DNA from: Streptomyces sp. CC228A
GTDB taxonomy: Bacteria; Actinomycetota; Actinomycetes; Streptomycetales; Streptomycetaceae
Reading direction: 5' to 3'
Assembly (NCBI RefSeq): GCF_021390935.1
Contig: NZ_JAJPUI010000001.1
Coordinates: 620,001 to 684,000 of the forward strand
DNA: 64,000 nucleotides
The stretch's first letter is position 1, and every line of letters begins with the position of its first letter. Position numbers and translations under genes: made by a program. Positions 19,391 through 28,662 of the stretch are shown piece after piece. The notes under the pieces are model-generated. The model made no database searches. It had not been told where the DNA came from and saw nothing but the letters and a program-made list of their open reading frames with translations.

Positions 19391-20821
19391 TCAGCGGGGG
19401 CGGCGGCCGGTGCTCCAGAGGACGGCGGAGACGGTGACGAGCAGGAGCCCGGCGCCGCCCACGGACAGGGGCAGCAGGTCCGCGGGGGTCTCCTCCTCGG
19501 CGGGCTCCGGCCGGGGTCCGGGGCCGAAGTAGAGGCCGCGGTAGCCGGTGGAGGCCGCCTTGGGGTCGGCGGGGCGGTGCTCCGAGGCGGCGGCGATCGC
19601 GGCGGCCGGGTCGACCATCCCGTACCCCTTGGCGTCGCTGCGGCCGCCGTCGGGGCGGTCGCGTGCGGTGTCGATGAGGAGCTTCCTGACCTGCGCGGGA
19701 CCGAGGTCGGGGTGGGCGGAGCGGACGAGCGCGACGGCGCCGGAGACGAAGGCCGCGGCGGCGCTGGTGCCCCATCCCTCGTAGTACTTGCGGTCGGGGT
19801 CCGCGATGACCACTTCCTTGCCGGGCGCGCTCACGGTGGCGTACCAGCGGCGGGTGGAGAAGGAGGCGCGGGCGCCGTACCGGTCGACCGCGGTGACGGC
19901 GATCACCCCGGGATAGGCGGCCGGGTACGAAACGCGGTCGCCCTTCTCCCCGCCGTTGCCCGCGGAGGCGACGACGACGGCGCCCTTGGACAGGGCGTAC
20001 TGGACGGCCGCGTCCTCGGCGGGCTCGGGGTGGGCGGACTCGCTGTCGTCGCCGAGTGAGAGGTTGATCACGTCGGCGCCCTGGTCGGCGGCCCAGCGGA
20101 TGCCGTCCGCGAGGGCGTTGCCGCGGGTGTGCCGGGCGCGGGCGCGGGCTTTGTCGCTGCCTTCGAGGATGACGCGGACGGGCAGGATCTTCGCTTCGGG
20201 CGCGACGCCGATGACCCCGTCGCCGTTGCCGTATCCGTGCCCGTGGGCGGCGATGATGCCGGCCATGGCGGTGCCGTGCCGGGCCCAGGCGCGGTCGCCG
20301 CGCCCGGCGCCGAAGCCGATGAGGTCCTTGCCGGGCAGGACGTTCCCGGCGAGGTCGGGGTGGGTGTCGTCGACGCCGGTGTCGAGGACGGCGACGGTCA
20401 CGCCCGCGCCGCGGGTGGTCTGCCAGGCCCGTTCGGTGTTGAGGGCCTCGATGCCCCACTGCTGGGCGCGGATGCCGTCGGCGTGGGCGGGGGCGGCCGG
20501 GAGGACGGCGAAGACCGTGGCGGTCAGCGCGGCGAGGACGGTACGGGCGGCCCGCTTGCGGCGCGGGGAGCCGGGGGCCCGGGGCCGGAGAGCGCGGGTG
20601 CCACCGCGGCGGCGCGCGCGGGCGTCGGCGTCTGCCTCGGCGGCGGGACGGGCTGCGGCGGTGGGGGCGCCCGCGCGGGCGGCGAGGGGGCTGGTCGGGC
20701 GGCGGGGCGCATCAGCGGGCCTCCTTCGTCGCCTCGGGGGTCGCCCGGGGTCCCTCGACGGCTTCGGCGACGGCGCGGCGCAGCCCGTCCTCGACGCGGG
20801 CGGCGACGCCGGCCGCGTCAT
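19391..20821 (-). CDS. Mycosin-type S8 (subtilisin) serine protease, start frame-shifted
   Basis: A secreted, membrane-anchored subtilase. After the signal segment (RKRAARTVLAALTATVFAVLP, ending APAHADG) come the catalytic Asp in VAVLDTGVDDTHPDL, His in ARHGTAMAGIIA and Ser in GWGTSAAAAFVSGAVAL. Near the C-terminus a membrane helix (LLPLSVGGAGLLLVTVSAVLW) is followed by an Arg tail. Mycosins serve type VII secretion, but no ESX genes occur in the window. The natural start is probably ATG 20712, overlapping the upstream stop as TGATG behind AAGGAGG. That ATG is in a different frame, which closes at 20524, so a one-base indel probably lies between 20712 and about 20560. 20821 is only the first ATG in the open protease frame. 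Confidence 0.8.
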   Translation of the reverse strand: MTRPASPPASRTGCAAPSPKPSRDPGRPPRRRRRPADAPRRPTSPLAARAGAPTAAARPAAEADADARARRRGGTRALRPRAPGSPRRKRAARTVLAALTATVFAVLPAAPAHADGIRAQQWGIEALNTERAWQTTRGAGVTVAVLDTGVDDTHPDLAGNVLPGKDLIGFGAGRGDRAWARHGTAMAGIIAAHGHGYGNGDGVIGVAPEAKILPVRVILEGSDKARARARHTRGNALADGIRWAADQGADVINLSLGDDSESAHPEPAEDAAVQYALSKGAVVVASAGNGGEKGDRVSYPAAYPGVIAVTAVDRYGARASFSTRRWYATVSAPGKEVVIADPDRKYYEGWGTSAAAAFVSGAVALVRSAHPDLGPAQVRKLLIDTARDRPDGGRSDAKGYGMVDPAAAIAAASEHRPADPKAASTGYRGLYFGPGPRPEPAEEETPADLLPLSVGGAGLLLVTVSAVLWSTGRRPR

Positions 20822-22546
20822 GGCCCAGACCGGCCTGGGCGGCGACGCTGGTCTGGCCTTTGGCCGTGGCTTCGCGGGCGGGGCGGGGATCGGTGACGGG
20901 CCGGCCGTCGGCGAAGCCGGAGACGGCGTAGACGACCACGGGGACCTCGGTGAGGACGTCGATGTGCCAGCTGGCCCGCTGGGCGTCGCCGAAACCGGCC
21001 GCGGCCGTCCCGGGCGCGGGGAGGGCCGGCGGTATGAGCTCGGGACGCCGGTCCAGGCCGCCTTCGGTGAAGCGGTCGTGGAGCGCGGTCATCCCGGCGG
21101 TGTCGGTGTCCGTGAAGACCATGCCGACGGTGGTCACGCTGGAGGCCGTGGCGTCGGTGTACGTGGCGCGCAGGACCCGCAGGCAGCCGGCGGGCCGCAG
21201 GGCCTCGGCGAGGCCTGGCCGCAGGGCGTCGGCGCAGGCGGCGTCCGGGGCGACGGCGATCCGGGCCCAGGTGCGGTCGGCCCCTCCGGGCCCCGCGCCG
21301 TCACCTTCGAGAGTGCGCGGGAAGAGGGTGTCGACGGGTGTGCTGTGCCAGAGGGCCGGGGTCTCGGTGTAGGGCGTGCGGACGGCTCGGGCGTCCGGGT
21401 CGCGGGTGAGCCACGCCCCGGCGGCGGCCCCGGCGACGAGCCCCAGGCCGAGCAGCAGGCAGCCGACGGCCGCGACGGTGCGGCCCGTGGAGCGGGCGCG
21501 GACGGGCCGCAGCGGTGTGGTCGTCTCCGCGGCCGCCTCCGGAGGCGCCGCCCAGGGCCCTGCGCTGCCGGCCAGGCCGTACCTCCCGGTGGCGGGGTAC
21601 GCGGGCGGCCCGGCGGCGTACGGACGCGGCGGCGCCCACGGCGAGGCCCCGGCCCCTGGCGGGGCACGGACGCGGCCTGCGGGTCGTACGGGGCCGGCCG
21701 GCCAGCCGGGGGTGCGCCCCCGTGGACGATGTGCCCGCGGACGATGTGCCCGCGGACGATGTGCCGGTGGACGATGTGCCGGCGGGCGCGGGGGCCTGGC
21801 GCGGGGGCGGGGCCGGCTGCCGCCGTGGAAGGGCCCGCCGGGGGCGGGGGCGGCGAGGAGTCTGCTTCCCGGTACGGGGCCTCGTGCCGGCGGGCCGCCG
21901 AGGGGGCGCGGTCCGGGTGCGGGGGTATGGCCGGCCCCGCCGGGGCCGTGTCGCAGCCGGCCGCAGCCGGCACTCCGAGGACGGGCCTGCGCCGCGGAGC
22001 CGGCGGCGGTGCCGACTCGGCGTGCGGTGCCCGCTCGGATGCCTGCGGGGCGGACGGAAGGCCCGGGGCGGTCTCCACGGAGGGCGGCGGAAGGACCGGG
22101 GCGTGGGGCGCAGGCGGCGGCGGGACCTGGGCCGGGGCGGTACCCGTCGCCGGGAGCTCACGGGACGGAGCCGGTACGCGACCGGGCACGGGCAGGTCAC
22201 CGGACGAGGCAGGTCCGGGACGGCTCGGCGGCAGGCCACCGGTCGAGCCGCCGGCGGGGCGGCTCGACGGCCGGCCGCCGGACAAGGCGCAAGCGGCACC
22301 GGTCGTCGGCACGTCACGGGAAGGAACCGGTACGCGACCGGGCGCGGGTAGCTCGCGGGACGAGGCCGGTCCGGATGCGCTCGCCGGCAGGTCGCCGGAC
22401 GGAGCGGGCACGGGGCCGGGCGCCGGCAGGTCGCGGGAGGGGGAGGGCACGGGGCCGGGCGCCGGCAGGTCCCGTATGGCGCGGAGGCGGGTCGTGGTCT
22501 CCGCGGGCGCCTCGGGCTGCTGCGGGCGGGGTGTCCCGGTGCTCAT
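20712..22546 (-). pseudogene. Proline-rich single-pass membrane protein next to the mycosin gene, frame-shifted
   Basis: The N-terminal frame (ATG 22546) encodes a Pro/Ala-rich disordered region with about five imperfect repeats of the type DLPAPGPVPAPSR. It remains sensible to about PYDPQAASVPRQGP near 21655. From there the plausible protein continues in another frame: ASPWAPPRPYAAGPPAYP, a hydrophobic helix (VAAVGCLLLGLGLVAGAAAGAWL), and a folded extracytoplasmic domain (TPYTETPALWHSTPVDTLFP, DACADALRPGL-like Cys pair region, VTTVGMVFTDTDT) ending at 20712. The first frame would otherwise stop at 21134. A one-base indel in the G/C run at 21642-21664 explains everything. I do not recognise the family; the gene is coupled to the mycosin gene. 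Confidence 0.6.
21726..21785. repeat. Four tandem copies of a 15-mer inside the proline-rich gene
   Basis: ACGATGTGCCCGCGG occurs twice exactly and twice with changes near its end (GGTGG, GGCGG). The period is a multiple of three, so the reading frame is preserved. In the minus-strand frame it encodes HIVRG-like or AHRPR-like repeats, depending on where the gene's frameshift lies. Confidence 0.8.
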
Positions 22547-22729
22547 CCGCCCCCCATCGTCGTCGTACCGGAACGCCGCCGGGGCAGCCCGGTTTGCCGG
22601 CGTGTAGGCGTCACTCTAAAGGCTGCGGCCGTCGTCGCGGCAACGCGTCCGCAGGCCCGGACGGTTCTGACCGGAACGTCCCCTCCTCACCCCCTACCCC
22701 GTGGTAGCCGCTTCTGGCACGCTCGGCGC

Positions 22730-23932
22730 ATGACTCCCCGCGCAGCCGACCGGGCCCGCTACGACCGGGCCACCGCCCATCTCGACGCCCCGCTCGCCCT
22801 CGTGGACCTGGAGGCGTTCGACGCCAACGCCGACGACCTGCTGCGCCGGGCCGCGGGCAAACCGATCCGGGTCGCGTCCAAGTCGGTGCGCTGCCGGGCC
22901 CTGCTGGAACGGGTGCTGGCGCGCCCGGGGTTCGCGGGTGTGATGGCCTTCACGCTGGACGAGTCGCTGTGGCTGGCCCGCTGCGGAGTGGACGACGTGC
23001 TCCTCGCCTACCCGTCGGCGGACCGCGCCGGCTACGCGGAGTTGGCCTCGGACGCCAAGCTGGCGCGCGCCGTGACCGTGATGGTGGACGACCCGGCGCA
23101 GCTCGACCTCATCGACCGGGCGCGCGGGGACGGGCGCGAGGAGGTGCGGGTCTGCCTCGAACTGGACACGTCGCTGCGGCTGTTCGGCGGGCGGCTGCGG
23201 ATCGGCGCGCGCCGCTCCCCCCTCCGGGAGCCGGCGCACCTCGCCGAACTGGCCCGGTCGGTGCAGCGCCGGCCGGGGTTCCGTCTCGTGGGGCTGATGG
23301 CGTACGAGGGGCATGTGGCGGGTGTGGGGGACGCGGTGGCGGGGCGTCCGCTGCGGTCCCGCGGGGTGCGGCTGATGCAGGCGGTGGCGCGGCGGGAGGT
23401 CGCGGAGCGGCGTGCGGCGGTGGTGGCGGCGGTCCGGTCGGTGGAGCCCGACCTGGAGTTCGTCAACGGCGGCGGCACCGGCAGCGTGCAGTACACGGTC
23501 GCGGAGGACGCGGTGACGGAGGTCGCCGCGGGGTCGGGGCTGTACGTGCCGCGGCTGTTCGACGACTTCTCGTCGTTCGCGGGCCGCCCGGCGGCGCTGT
23601 TCGCGCTCCCCGTGGTGCGCCGGCCCGGGGTGGGCGTGGTGACGGTGCTGGGCGGCGGGTACCCGGCGTCGGGTGCGGCGGGGCAGGACCGGCTGCCCGT
23701 GCCGTACCTGCCGGAGGGGCTGCGCTACGACCCGCTGGAGGGGGCCGGCGAGGTGCAGACGCCGCTGCTGGGCTCGGCCGCCGACGACCTGCTCATCGGG
23801 GACAAGGTGTGGTTCCGCCATGCCAAGGCGGGCGAGTTGTGCGAACGGTTCGAGCGGCTGCACCTGGTGGAGGGCGACCGGGTGACCGGGACGGTGCCCA
23901 CGTACCGGGGCGAGGGGCGTACGTTCCTCTAG
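22730..23932 (+). CDS. Fold-type III PLP enzyme, amino acid deaminase/aldolase (D-threonine aldolase-like)
   Basis: 400 residues. The N-terminal alanine-racemase-like barrel begins LDAPLALVDLEAFDANADDLLRRAAGKPIRVASKSVRC, where the Lys in RVASKS is the expected PLP Schiff-base residue. LVGLMAYEGHVAG and FVNGGGTGSVQYT are typical of D-threonine aldolase/D-serine dehydratase relatives. The C-terminal domain has GDKVWFRHAKAGELCERF, with the metal-ligand His/Cys region of that group. It probably cleaves or deaminates a D-hydroxy amino acid; the substrate is uncertain. It is monocistronic, divergent from the proline-rich gene, with ATG 22730 as the start. Confidence 0.85.
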   Translation: MTPRAADRARYDRATAHLDAPLALVDLEAFDANADDLLRRAAGKPIRVASKSVRCRALLERVLARPGFAGVMAFTLDESLWLARCGVDDVLLAYPSADRAGYAELASDAKLARAVTVMVDDPAQLDLIDRARGDGREEVRVCLELDTSLRLFGGRLRIGARRSPLREPAHLAELARSVQRRPGFRLVGLMAYEGHVAGVGDAVAGRPLRSRGVRLMQAVARREVAERRAAVVAAVRSVEPDLEFVNGGGTGSVQYTVAEDAVTEVAAGSGLYVPRLFDDFSSFAGRPAALFALPVVRRPGVGVVTVLGGGYPASGAAGQDRLPVPYLPEGLRYDPLEGAGEVQTPLLGSAADDLLIGDKVWFRHAKAGELCERFERLHLVEGDRVTGTVPTYRGEGRTFL

Positions 23933-24019
23933 CCCGCCCCCGGCCCGCGCCGCCCCCGGTGCCCGCGCCGCCGACCCCCGGCCCGCGCCCTGCCGCCCTC
24001 GCACCCCGTCCGGCGGGGT

Positions 24020-24942
24020 TCAGCCCTCCTGTCCGGGGGCGATGCTGCTGCCGACGCCGCCGCCCGTGGCGCTGCCGATCGGGCGGATGCCCCGGGTGAT
24101 CTCGTCCATGAGCGACAGCTTCGGCATGCCCTCGCCGGCGGTGAAGGCGAAGCGCACGACGACGGGGGCGCCGTCGCCGGTCGGCGAGGGGAAGACCAGC
24201 GACTGGACGTAGCCGCCCTGGCCCTTGCCGGTCGCGACCTGCCAGCGCACCAGGTATCCGGTGCGGCCCGCGGCGACGGCCTGGCGCTGGTCGACCACCT
24301 TGTGGGAGGTGATGCCGCCGTACGGCGAGACGCCCAGGCCGTCCTCGCCGAAAGCCTCCTCGGCGGCCCTGGCGATGTCGTCCTGGGCCATCTCCTGGGG
24401 GGTGCCCTGGCCGCTGGTCACCGTGCGGGAGCTGACCGTGCCGTAGCGGCAGAACCGGCCGCCCTCGGGGCAGCGGAAGGAGTCGACGGTGGCCATGGTG
24501 GCGGCCTGGTACGCACCGTACTGGGGGACCTCCCAGCCGTCCGGGAGGGGCATGGTGATGCCGTTGAGCTGGTCGACGAACGCGGTGGGAGCGTCAGCCC
24601 CGACCGGGTCGGAGGGCTTCACCGAGGGGGTGCCGGAGCCGCTCGGCGACGGCGCCGGGGAGGTGGTGCCGGGGCCCGCCGCCCCACCGGCGTCCGGTTC
24701 GCCGCCGGAGGGGCGCAGCACCAGGAAGGCGGTGACGGCGACCGCCGCCGCGGCCACGGCAGCGGCGGCGGCCAGGGCGGTGCGCCGGCCGCGCCGCGGC
24801 GGGGCGGCGGCCGCCGGGGCCCGGCCGGGTGCGCGCCGCCCGGCGGGCGGGTGTGTGCGGTCCACGCGGTGCCGTCCCACCAGCGTTCGACGGTGGGGGC
24901 GGCGGGGTCCGGGTACCAGCCGGGCGGCGTCGTCATGCTCAT
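24020..24942 (-). pseudogene. DUF2510 membrane protein, frame-shifted
   Basis: A composite of two frames. ATG 24942 begins MSMTTPPGWYPDPAAPTVER and WWDGTAWTAHTRPPG, a textbook DUF2510 motif. That frame turns to nonsense after about 24850. A second frame from about 24840 continues RRAPGRAPAAAAPPRRGRR, a membrane helix (AAVAAAAVAVTAFLVLR), a Ser/Pro/Gly linker and an extracytoplasmic domain (FVDQLNGITMPLPDGWEVPQ, DSFRCPEGGRFCRYGTVSSR, HKVVDQRQAVAAGRTGYLVRW), ending at 24020. The two join with one base changed in the G/C run at 24830-24852. The function is unknown; such proteins are common, abundant envelope proteins in actinomycetes. The second frame alone has an ATG at 24880. Confidence 0.65.
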
Positions 24943-24962
24943 GCGGTCAGCGTAACGAGCGC

Positions 24963-25760
24963 TCAGAGCGGGGTGACGTACGCACCCGCGATTCCGCCGT
25001 CGACGAGGAAGTCGGTGGCGTTGACGAAGGAGGAGTCGTCGCTCGCCAGGAACGCCACGGCCGCCGCGATCTCCTCGGCCCGCGCGAACCGCCCCAGCGG
25101 GATGTGGACGAGGCGGCGGGCGGCCCGCTCCGGGTCCTTCGCGAACAGCTCCCGCAGCAGCGGGGTGTCGACGGGTCCGGGGCACAGGGCGTTGACGCGG
25201 ATCCCTTCGCGGGCGAACTGCACGCCGAGCTCCCGGGACATGGCGAGGACGCCTCCCTTGGACGCGGTGTACGAGATCTGGCTGGTCGCCGCGCCCATGC
25301 GGGCCACGAAGGAGGCCGTGTTGATGATGGAGCCCCTTCCCTGGCGGCGCATGTAGGGGATGGCGGCCTTGCAGCAGAGGTAGACGGACGTGAGGTTGAC
25401 CTCCTGGACGCGCTTCCACGCGTCGAGGCCGGTGTCCAGGATGGAGTCGTCGTCGGGCGGGGAGATGCCGGCGTTGTTGAAGGCGACGTCGACGCTGCCG
25501 TACGTGTCGTAGGCGGCCTTGAAGAGGGCCTCCACCTCCTCGGGGTCGGTGACGTCGACGCGTACGAAGAGGCCCCCGACCTCGTCTGCGGCGGCCTTGC
25601 CGGCCTTCTCGTCGATGTCGCCGCACACGACGCGGGCGCCTTCGGAGGCGAGGCGGCGGGCGGTGGCCAGGCCGATGCCGCTGCCGGCGCCGGTGACGAC
25701 GGCGGTGCGGCCGACGAGGCGGCGGCAGATGCTCTCGGTGGCGTGCTCGTGGTCGGTCAT
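24963..25760 (-). CDS. Short-chain dehydrogenase/reductase of the gamma-glutamylation cluster
   Basis: 265 residues, classical SDR. Cofactor motif TAVVTGAGSGIGLATARRL, NNAG in FNNAGISPP, catalytic Ser/Tyr/Lys in NTASFVARMGAATSQISYTASKGG, and the C-terminal LFLVDGG-like segment DFLVDGGIAGAYVTPL. Asp in VCGDIDEKAGK suggests NAD rather than NADP preference. It starts at ATG 25760, eight bases after the aldehyde dehydrogenase stop, so it is the third gene of glnA4-ALDH-SDR. It could oxidise the hydroxyl of gamma-glutamylethanolamide to the aldehyde. That assignment is inference. Confidence 0.88.
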   Translation of the reverse strand: MTDHEHATESICRRLVGRTAVVTGAGSGIGLATARRLASEGARVVCGDIDEKAGKAAADEVGGLFVRVDVTDPEEVEALFKAAYDTYGSVDVAFNNAGISPPDDDSILDTGLDAWKRVQEVNLTSVYLCCKAAIPYMRRQGRGSIINTASFVARMGAATSQISYTASKGGVLAMSRELGVQFAREGIRVNALCPGPVDTPLLRELFAKDPERAARRLVHIPLGRFARAEEIAAAVAFLASDDSSFVNATDFLVDGGIAGAYVTPL

Positions 25761-25768
25761 GCGCTGCG

Positions 25769-27157
25769 TCAGCCTTCCGTGGGGTGCGTACTGATGAAGA
25801 CGTTCTTGGTCTCGGTGAAGGCGGTGAGGGCGTCGGGGCCGAGCTCGCGGCCGATGCCGGACTGCTTGTAGCCGCCGAAGGGGGTCCAGTAGCGGACGCT
25901 GGAGTGCGAGTTGACGGACAGGTTGCCCGCCTGGACCGCCTGGGCGACGCGCAGGGCGCGGCCGACGTCGCGGGTCCACAGGGAGCCGGAGAGGCCGTAG
26001 TCGGTGGCGTTGGCGAGGCGTACGGCGTCGGCCTCGTCGTCGAAGGGCAGGACGACGGCGACGGGCCCGAAGATCTCCTCGGTGGCGGCGGGCGCGTCGG
26101 GGGCGAGGCCGGTGAGGACGGTCGGCGGGTACCAGAACCCGGGGCCGTCGGGGGCGCTGCCGCGCACGGCGGTGCCCGCGCCGTCCTCGGGGACGTACGA
26201 GCGGACGCGGTCGAGCTGGGAACGGGAGATGAGGGGGCCCATCTCGGTCCGCTCGTCGGCGGGGTCGCCGACGACGACCTTCTCGACCGCGGGGGCGAGG
26301 AGTTCGAGGAAGCGGTCGTGGACGCTGCGCTGCACGAGGATGCGGGTGCGGGCGCAGCAGTCCTGGCCGCTGTTGTCGAGGAAGGACATGGGCGCGGCGA
26401 GGGCGGCGGCCTCGATGTCGGCGTCGGCGAAGACGATGTTGGGGCTCTTGCCGCCGAGTTCCAGCGTGACCCGCTTCGTCCGGGCGGCGCAGGCCGCCAT
26501 GATGCCCCTGCCGACACGGGTGGAGCCGGTGAAGACGATCTTCGCCACGCCGGGGTGCTCGACGAGCGCGGCGCCCGCGACCGGCCCGCGGCCGGGCAGC
26601 ACCTGGAAGAGGTGCTCGGGCAGACCTGCGTCGAGGGCCAGCTCGGCGAGGCGCAGCGCGGTGAGGGGGGTGGTCTCGGCGGGTTTGAGGACGACGGCGT
26701 TGCCGGCGGCGAGGGCGGGCGCGGTGCCCCAGGCGGCGATCGGCATGGGGAAGTTCCAGGGGGCGATGACGCCCACCACGCCGAGCGGTTCGAGGAAGGT
26801 GACGTCGACGCCGCCGGGTACGGGGATCTGTCGGCCGGTCAGCCGCTCCACTCCCCCGGCGGCGTAGTCGAGCAGGTCGCGGACGTTCCCGGCCTCCCAG
26901 CGGGCGTTGCCGAGGGTGTGCCCGGCTTCGCGGACCTCCAGCAGGGCCAGTTCCTCCAGGTGCCCGTCGACGGCGGCGGCGAACCGGCGCAGCAGCCTGG
27001 CCCGGTCGCCCGGCGCGAGGGCGGCCCAGGTGCGCTGGGCCGCGGCGGCGCGGCGGACGGCGGCGTCCACGTCGGCGGCGGTCGCGGCGGGGACGGTCGC
27101 GACGGGTTCCTCGGTGGCGGGGTTGAGGACCTGGAGCTCGTCGGGTGTGTCGGTCAT
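25769..27157 (-). CDS. NAD(P)-dependent aldehyde dehydrogenase
   Basis: 462 residues, complete ALDH superfamily member. NAD-binding FTGSTRVGRG, the conserved Glu in ELGGKSPNIVFADAD, the catalytic Cys region SGQDCCARTRILVQ, and EEIFGPVAVVLPFDDEADAV are present. By analogy with PuuC and with the S. coelicolor ethanolamine route it would oxidise a gamma-glutamyl aldehyde to the acid. Start ATG 27157, 20 bases after the glutamine-synthetase-like gene, within one operon. The open frame upstream of this ATG is antisense-like noise. Confidence 0.92.
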   Translation of the reverse strand: MTDTPDELQVLNPATEEPVATVPAATAADVDAAVRRAAAAQRTWAALAPGDRARLLRRFAAAVDGHLEELALLEVREAGHTLGNARWEAGNVRDLLDYAAGGVERLTGRQIPVPGGVDVTFLEPLGVVGVIAPWNFPMPIAAWGTAPALAAGNAVVLKPAETTPLTALRLAELALDAGLPEHLFQVLPGRGPVAGAALVEHPGVAKIVFTGSTRVGRGIMAACAARTKRVTLELGGKSPNIVFADADIEAAALAAPMSFLDNSGQDCCARTRILVQRSVHDRFLELLAPAVEKVVVGDPADERTEMGPLISRSQLDRVRSYVPEDGAGTAVRGSAPDGPGFWYPPTVLTGLAPDAPAATEEIFGPVAVVLPFDDEADAVRLANATDYGLSGSLWTRDVGRALRVAQAVQAGNLSVNSHSSVRYWTPFGGYKQSGIGRELGPDALTAFTETKNVFISTHPTEG

Positions 27158-27177
27158 GGGTCCGTCCTCACGGGTGG

Positions 27178-28584
27178 TCACAGGCGTTCGAAGGAGCGGC
27201 GCAGCTCCCAGTCGGTGACGGCGGCGTCGAAGGCGTCGAGTTCGACGCGGGCCATGTTGCGGTAGTGGGCGACGACCTCGTCTCCGAAGGCGGCCTTGGC
27301 GAGGGTGCTGTTCTCCCACAGCTCGGCGGCCTCGCGCAGGGTGGTGGGGACGTGTTCGCGGGCGTCCTCGTACGCGTTGCCCGCGCAGGGCTCGGGCAGG
27401 TCGAGCTGCTGCTCGATGCCGTGCAGGCCGGCGGCGACGAGGCCGGCGACGGCGAGGTACGGGTTGACGTCCCCGCCGGGCAGGCGGTTCTCGAAGCGGG
27501 TGGAGGGGCCGTGGCCGACGACCCGCAGGGCGCAGGTGCGGTTGTCGTGGCCCCAGGCCACGGCGGTGGGGGCGAAGGAGCCCGGCTGGAAGCGCTTGTA
27601 CGAGTTGATGTTGGGCGCGTAGAGCAGGGAGAACTCGCGCAGGGCCGCGAGCTGTCCGGCGAGGAAGTGCCGCATCAGGGGGGACAGGGCGGCGGGGGTG
27701 CCGGCCGGGCCGTCGCCGGCCAGGGCGTTGCGGCCGTCGGCGTCCTGGAGGGAGAGGTGGATGTGGCAGGAGTTGCCCTCGCGTTCGTTGTACTTCGCCA
27801 TGAAGGTGAGGGAGACGCCTTCCTGGGCGGCGATCTCCTTGGCGCCCGTCTTGTAGACGGCGTGCTGGTCGCAGGTGGTGAGGGCGTCGGTGTAGCGGAA
27901 GGCGATCTCGTGCTGGCCGGGGTTGCACTCGCCCTTGGCGGACTCGACGGTGAGGCCGGCGCCCGCCATGTCGTTGCGCAGCCTCCGCAGCAGGGGCTCG
28001 ACCCGGCCGGTGCCGAGGATCGAGTAGTCGACGTTGTACCGGTTGGCGGGGGTGAGCCCGCGGTAGTCGGCGTCCCAGGCCTGCTCGTAGCTGTCGGTGA
28101 AGACGATGAACTCCAGCTCGGTGCCGACGTGGGCGGTGTAGCCGTGGGCGGCGAGGCGGTCGAGCTGGCGGCGCAGGATGTGGCGGGGGGAAGCGGTGAC
28201 GGGGGCGCCGTCGTGCCAGGTGAGGTCGGCGAGGAGCAGTGCGGTGCCGGGGTGCCAGGGGATGCGGCGGAGGGTGGCCGGGTCGGGGCGCAGGGCGAAG
28301 TCCCCGTAGCCGGTGGACCAGGAGGACATGGCGTAGCCGTCGACGGTGTTCATGTCGGGGTCGACGGCGAGGAGGTAGTTGCATCCCTCGGTGCCGTGCT
28401 CCAGGACCTCGTCGAGGAAGAAGCGGGCGGCGAAGCGCTTGCCCTGGAGGCGGCCCTGCATGTCGGGGAAGGCCAGGACGACGGTGTCGACGGTGCCGCC
28501 GGCCACGAGGGCGTGCAGTTCCTCGACGGAGAGGGGCGGGGTGCGGTCCGCCTGGGGGTGTACGGCCTTGCTGCGGTCTGCCAC
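27178..28584 (-). CDS. glnA4: Glutamine synthetase-like gamma-glutamylethanolamide synthetase
   Basis: 468 residues, starting at GTG 28584 behind AAGGAGG. It carries the GS beta-grasp domain and the catalytic barrel: HVGTELEFIVF, ESAKGECNPGQHEIAFRYTDA, TFMAKYNEREGNSCHIHLSL, YAPNINSYKRFQPGSFAP and FENRLPGGDVNPYLAVAG. The adenylylation loop of GlnA is absent, as in PuuA-like GS proteins. In S. coelicolor the protein in this position (GlnA4) ligates glutamate to ethanolamine. Neighbouring dehydrogenases, permease, GntR regulator and amidase-type hydrolase support the same role here. Substrate choice between ethanolamine and polyamines cannot be settled from sequence. Confidence 0.88.
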   Translation of the reverse strand: MADRSKAVHPQADRTPPLSVEELHALVAGGTVDTVVLAFPDMQGRLQGKRFAARFFLDEVLEHGTEGCNYLLAVDPDMNTVDGYAMSSWSTGYGDFALRPDPATLRRIPWHPGTALLLADLTWHDGAPVTASPRHILRRQLDRLAAHGYTAHVGTELEFIVFTDSYEQAWDADYRGLTPANRYNVDYSILGTGRVEPLLRRLRNDMAGAGLTVESAKGECNPGQHEIAFRYTDALTTCDQHAVYKTGAKEIAAQEGVSLTFMAKYNEREGNSCHIHLSLQDADGRNALAGDGPAGTPAALSPLMRHFLAGQLAALREFSLLYAPNINSYKRFQPGSFAPTAVAWGHDNRTCALRVVGHGPSTRFENRLPGGDVNPYLAVAGLVAAGLHGIEQQLDLPEPCAGNAYEDAREHVPTTLREAAELWENSTLAKAAFGDEVVAHYRNMARVELDAFDAAVTDWELRRSFERL

Positions 28585-28618
28585 GGGGTGGATCCTCCTT
28601 GGGTCAGCCGGGAGCCAT

Positions 28619-28640
28619 AAGGTATGGGTGAGAACCATTG
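28619..28640. promoter_or_regulatory. Putative GntR operator, copy A (glnA4-gntR intergenic region)
   Basis: AAGGTATGGG-N6-CCATTG, containing the palindrome ATGG-N7-CCAT (28624-28627 and 28635-28638). The same 22-base pattern recurs at 29541-29562 before the permease gene. It overlaps the divergent promoter region and ends 22 bases before the regulator's ATG, consistent with autoregulation. Confidence 0.6.
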
Positions 28641-28662
28641 CTTGGGAAGAGGAGGGGGCCCG

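Noticed and set aside
20524-20712. 62-codon frame starting MRPAARPAP as a separate small gene
   Set aside because: Its start has the mycosin ribosome-binding site and coupling. It is better explained as the displaced N-terminus of the protease.
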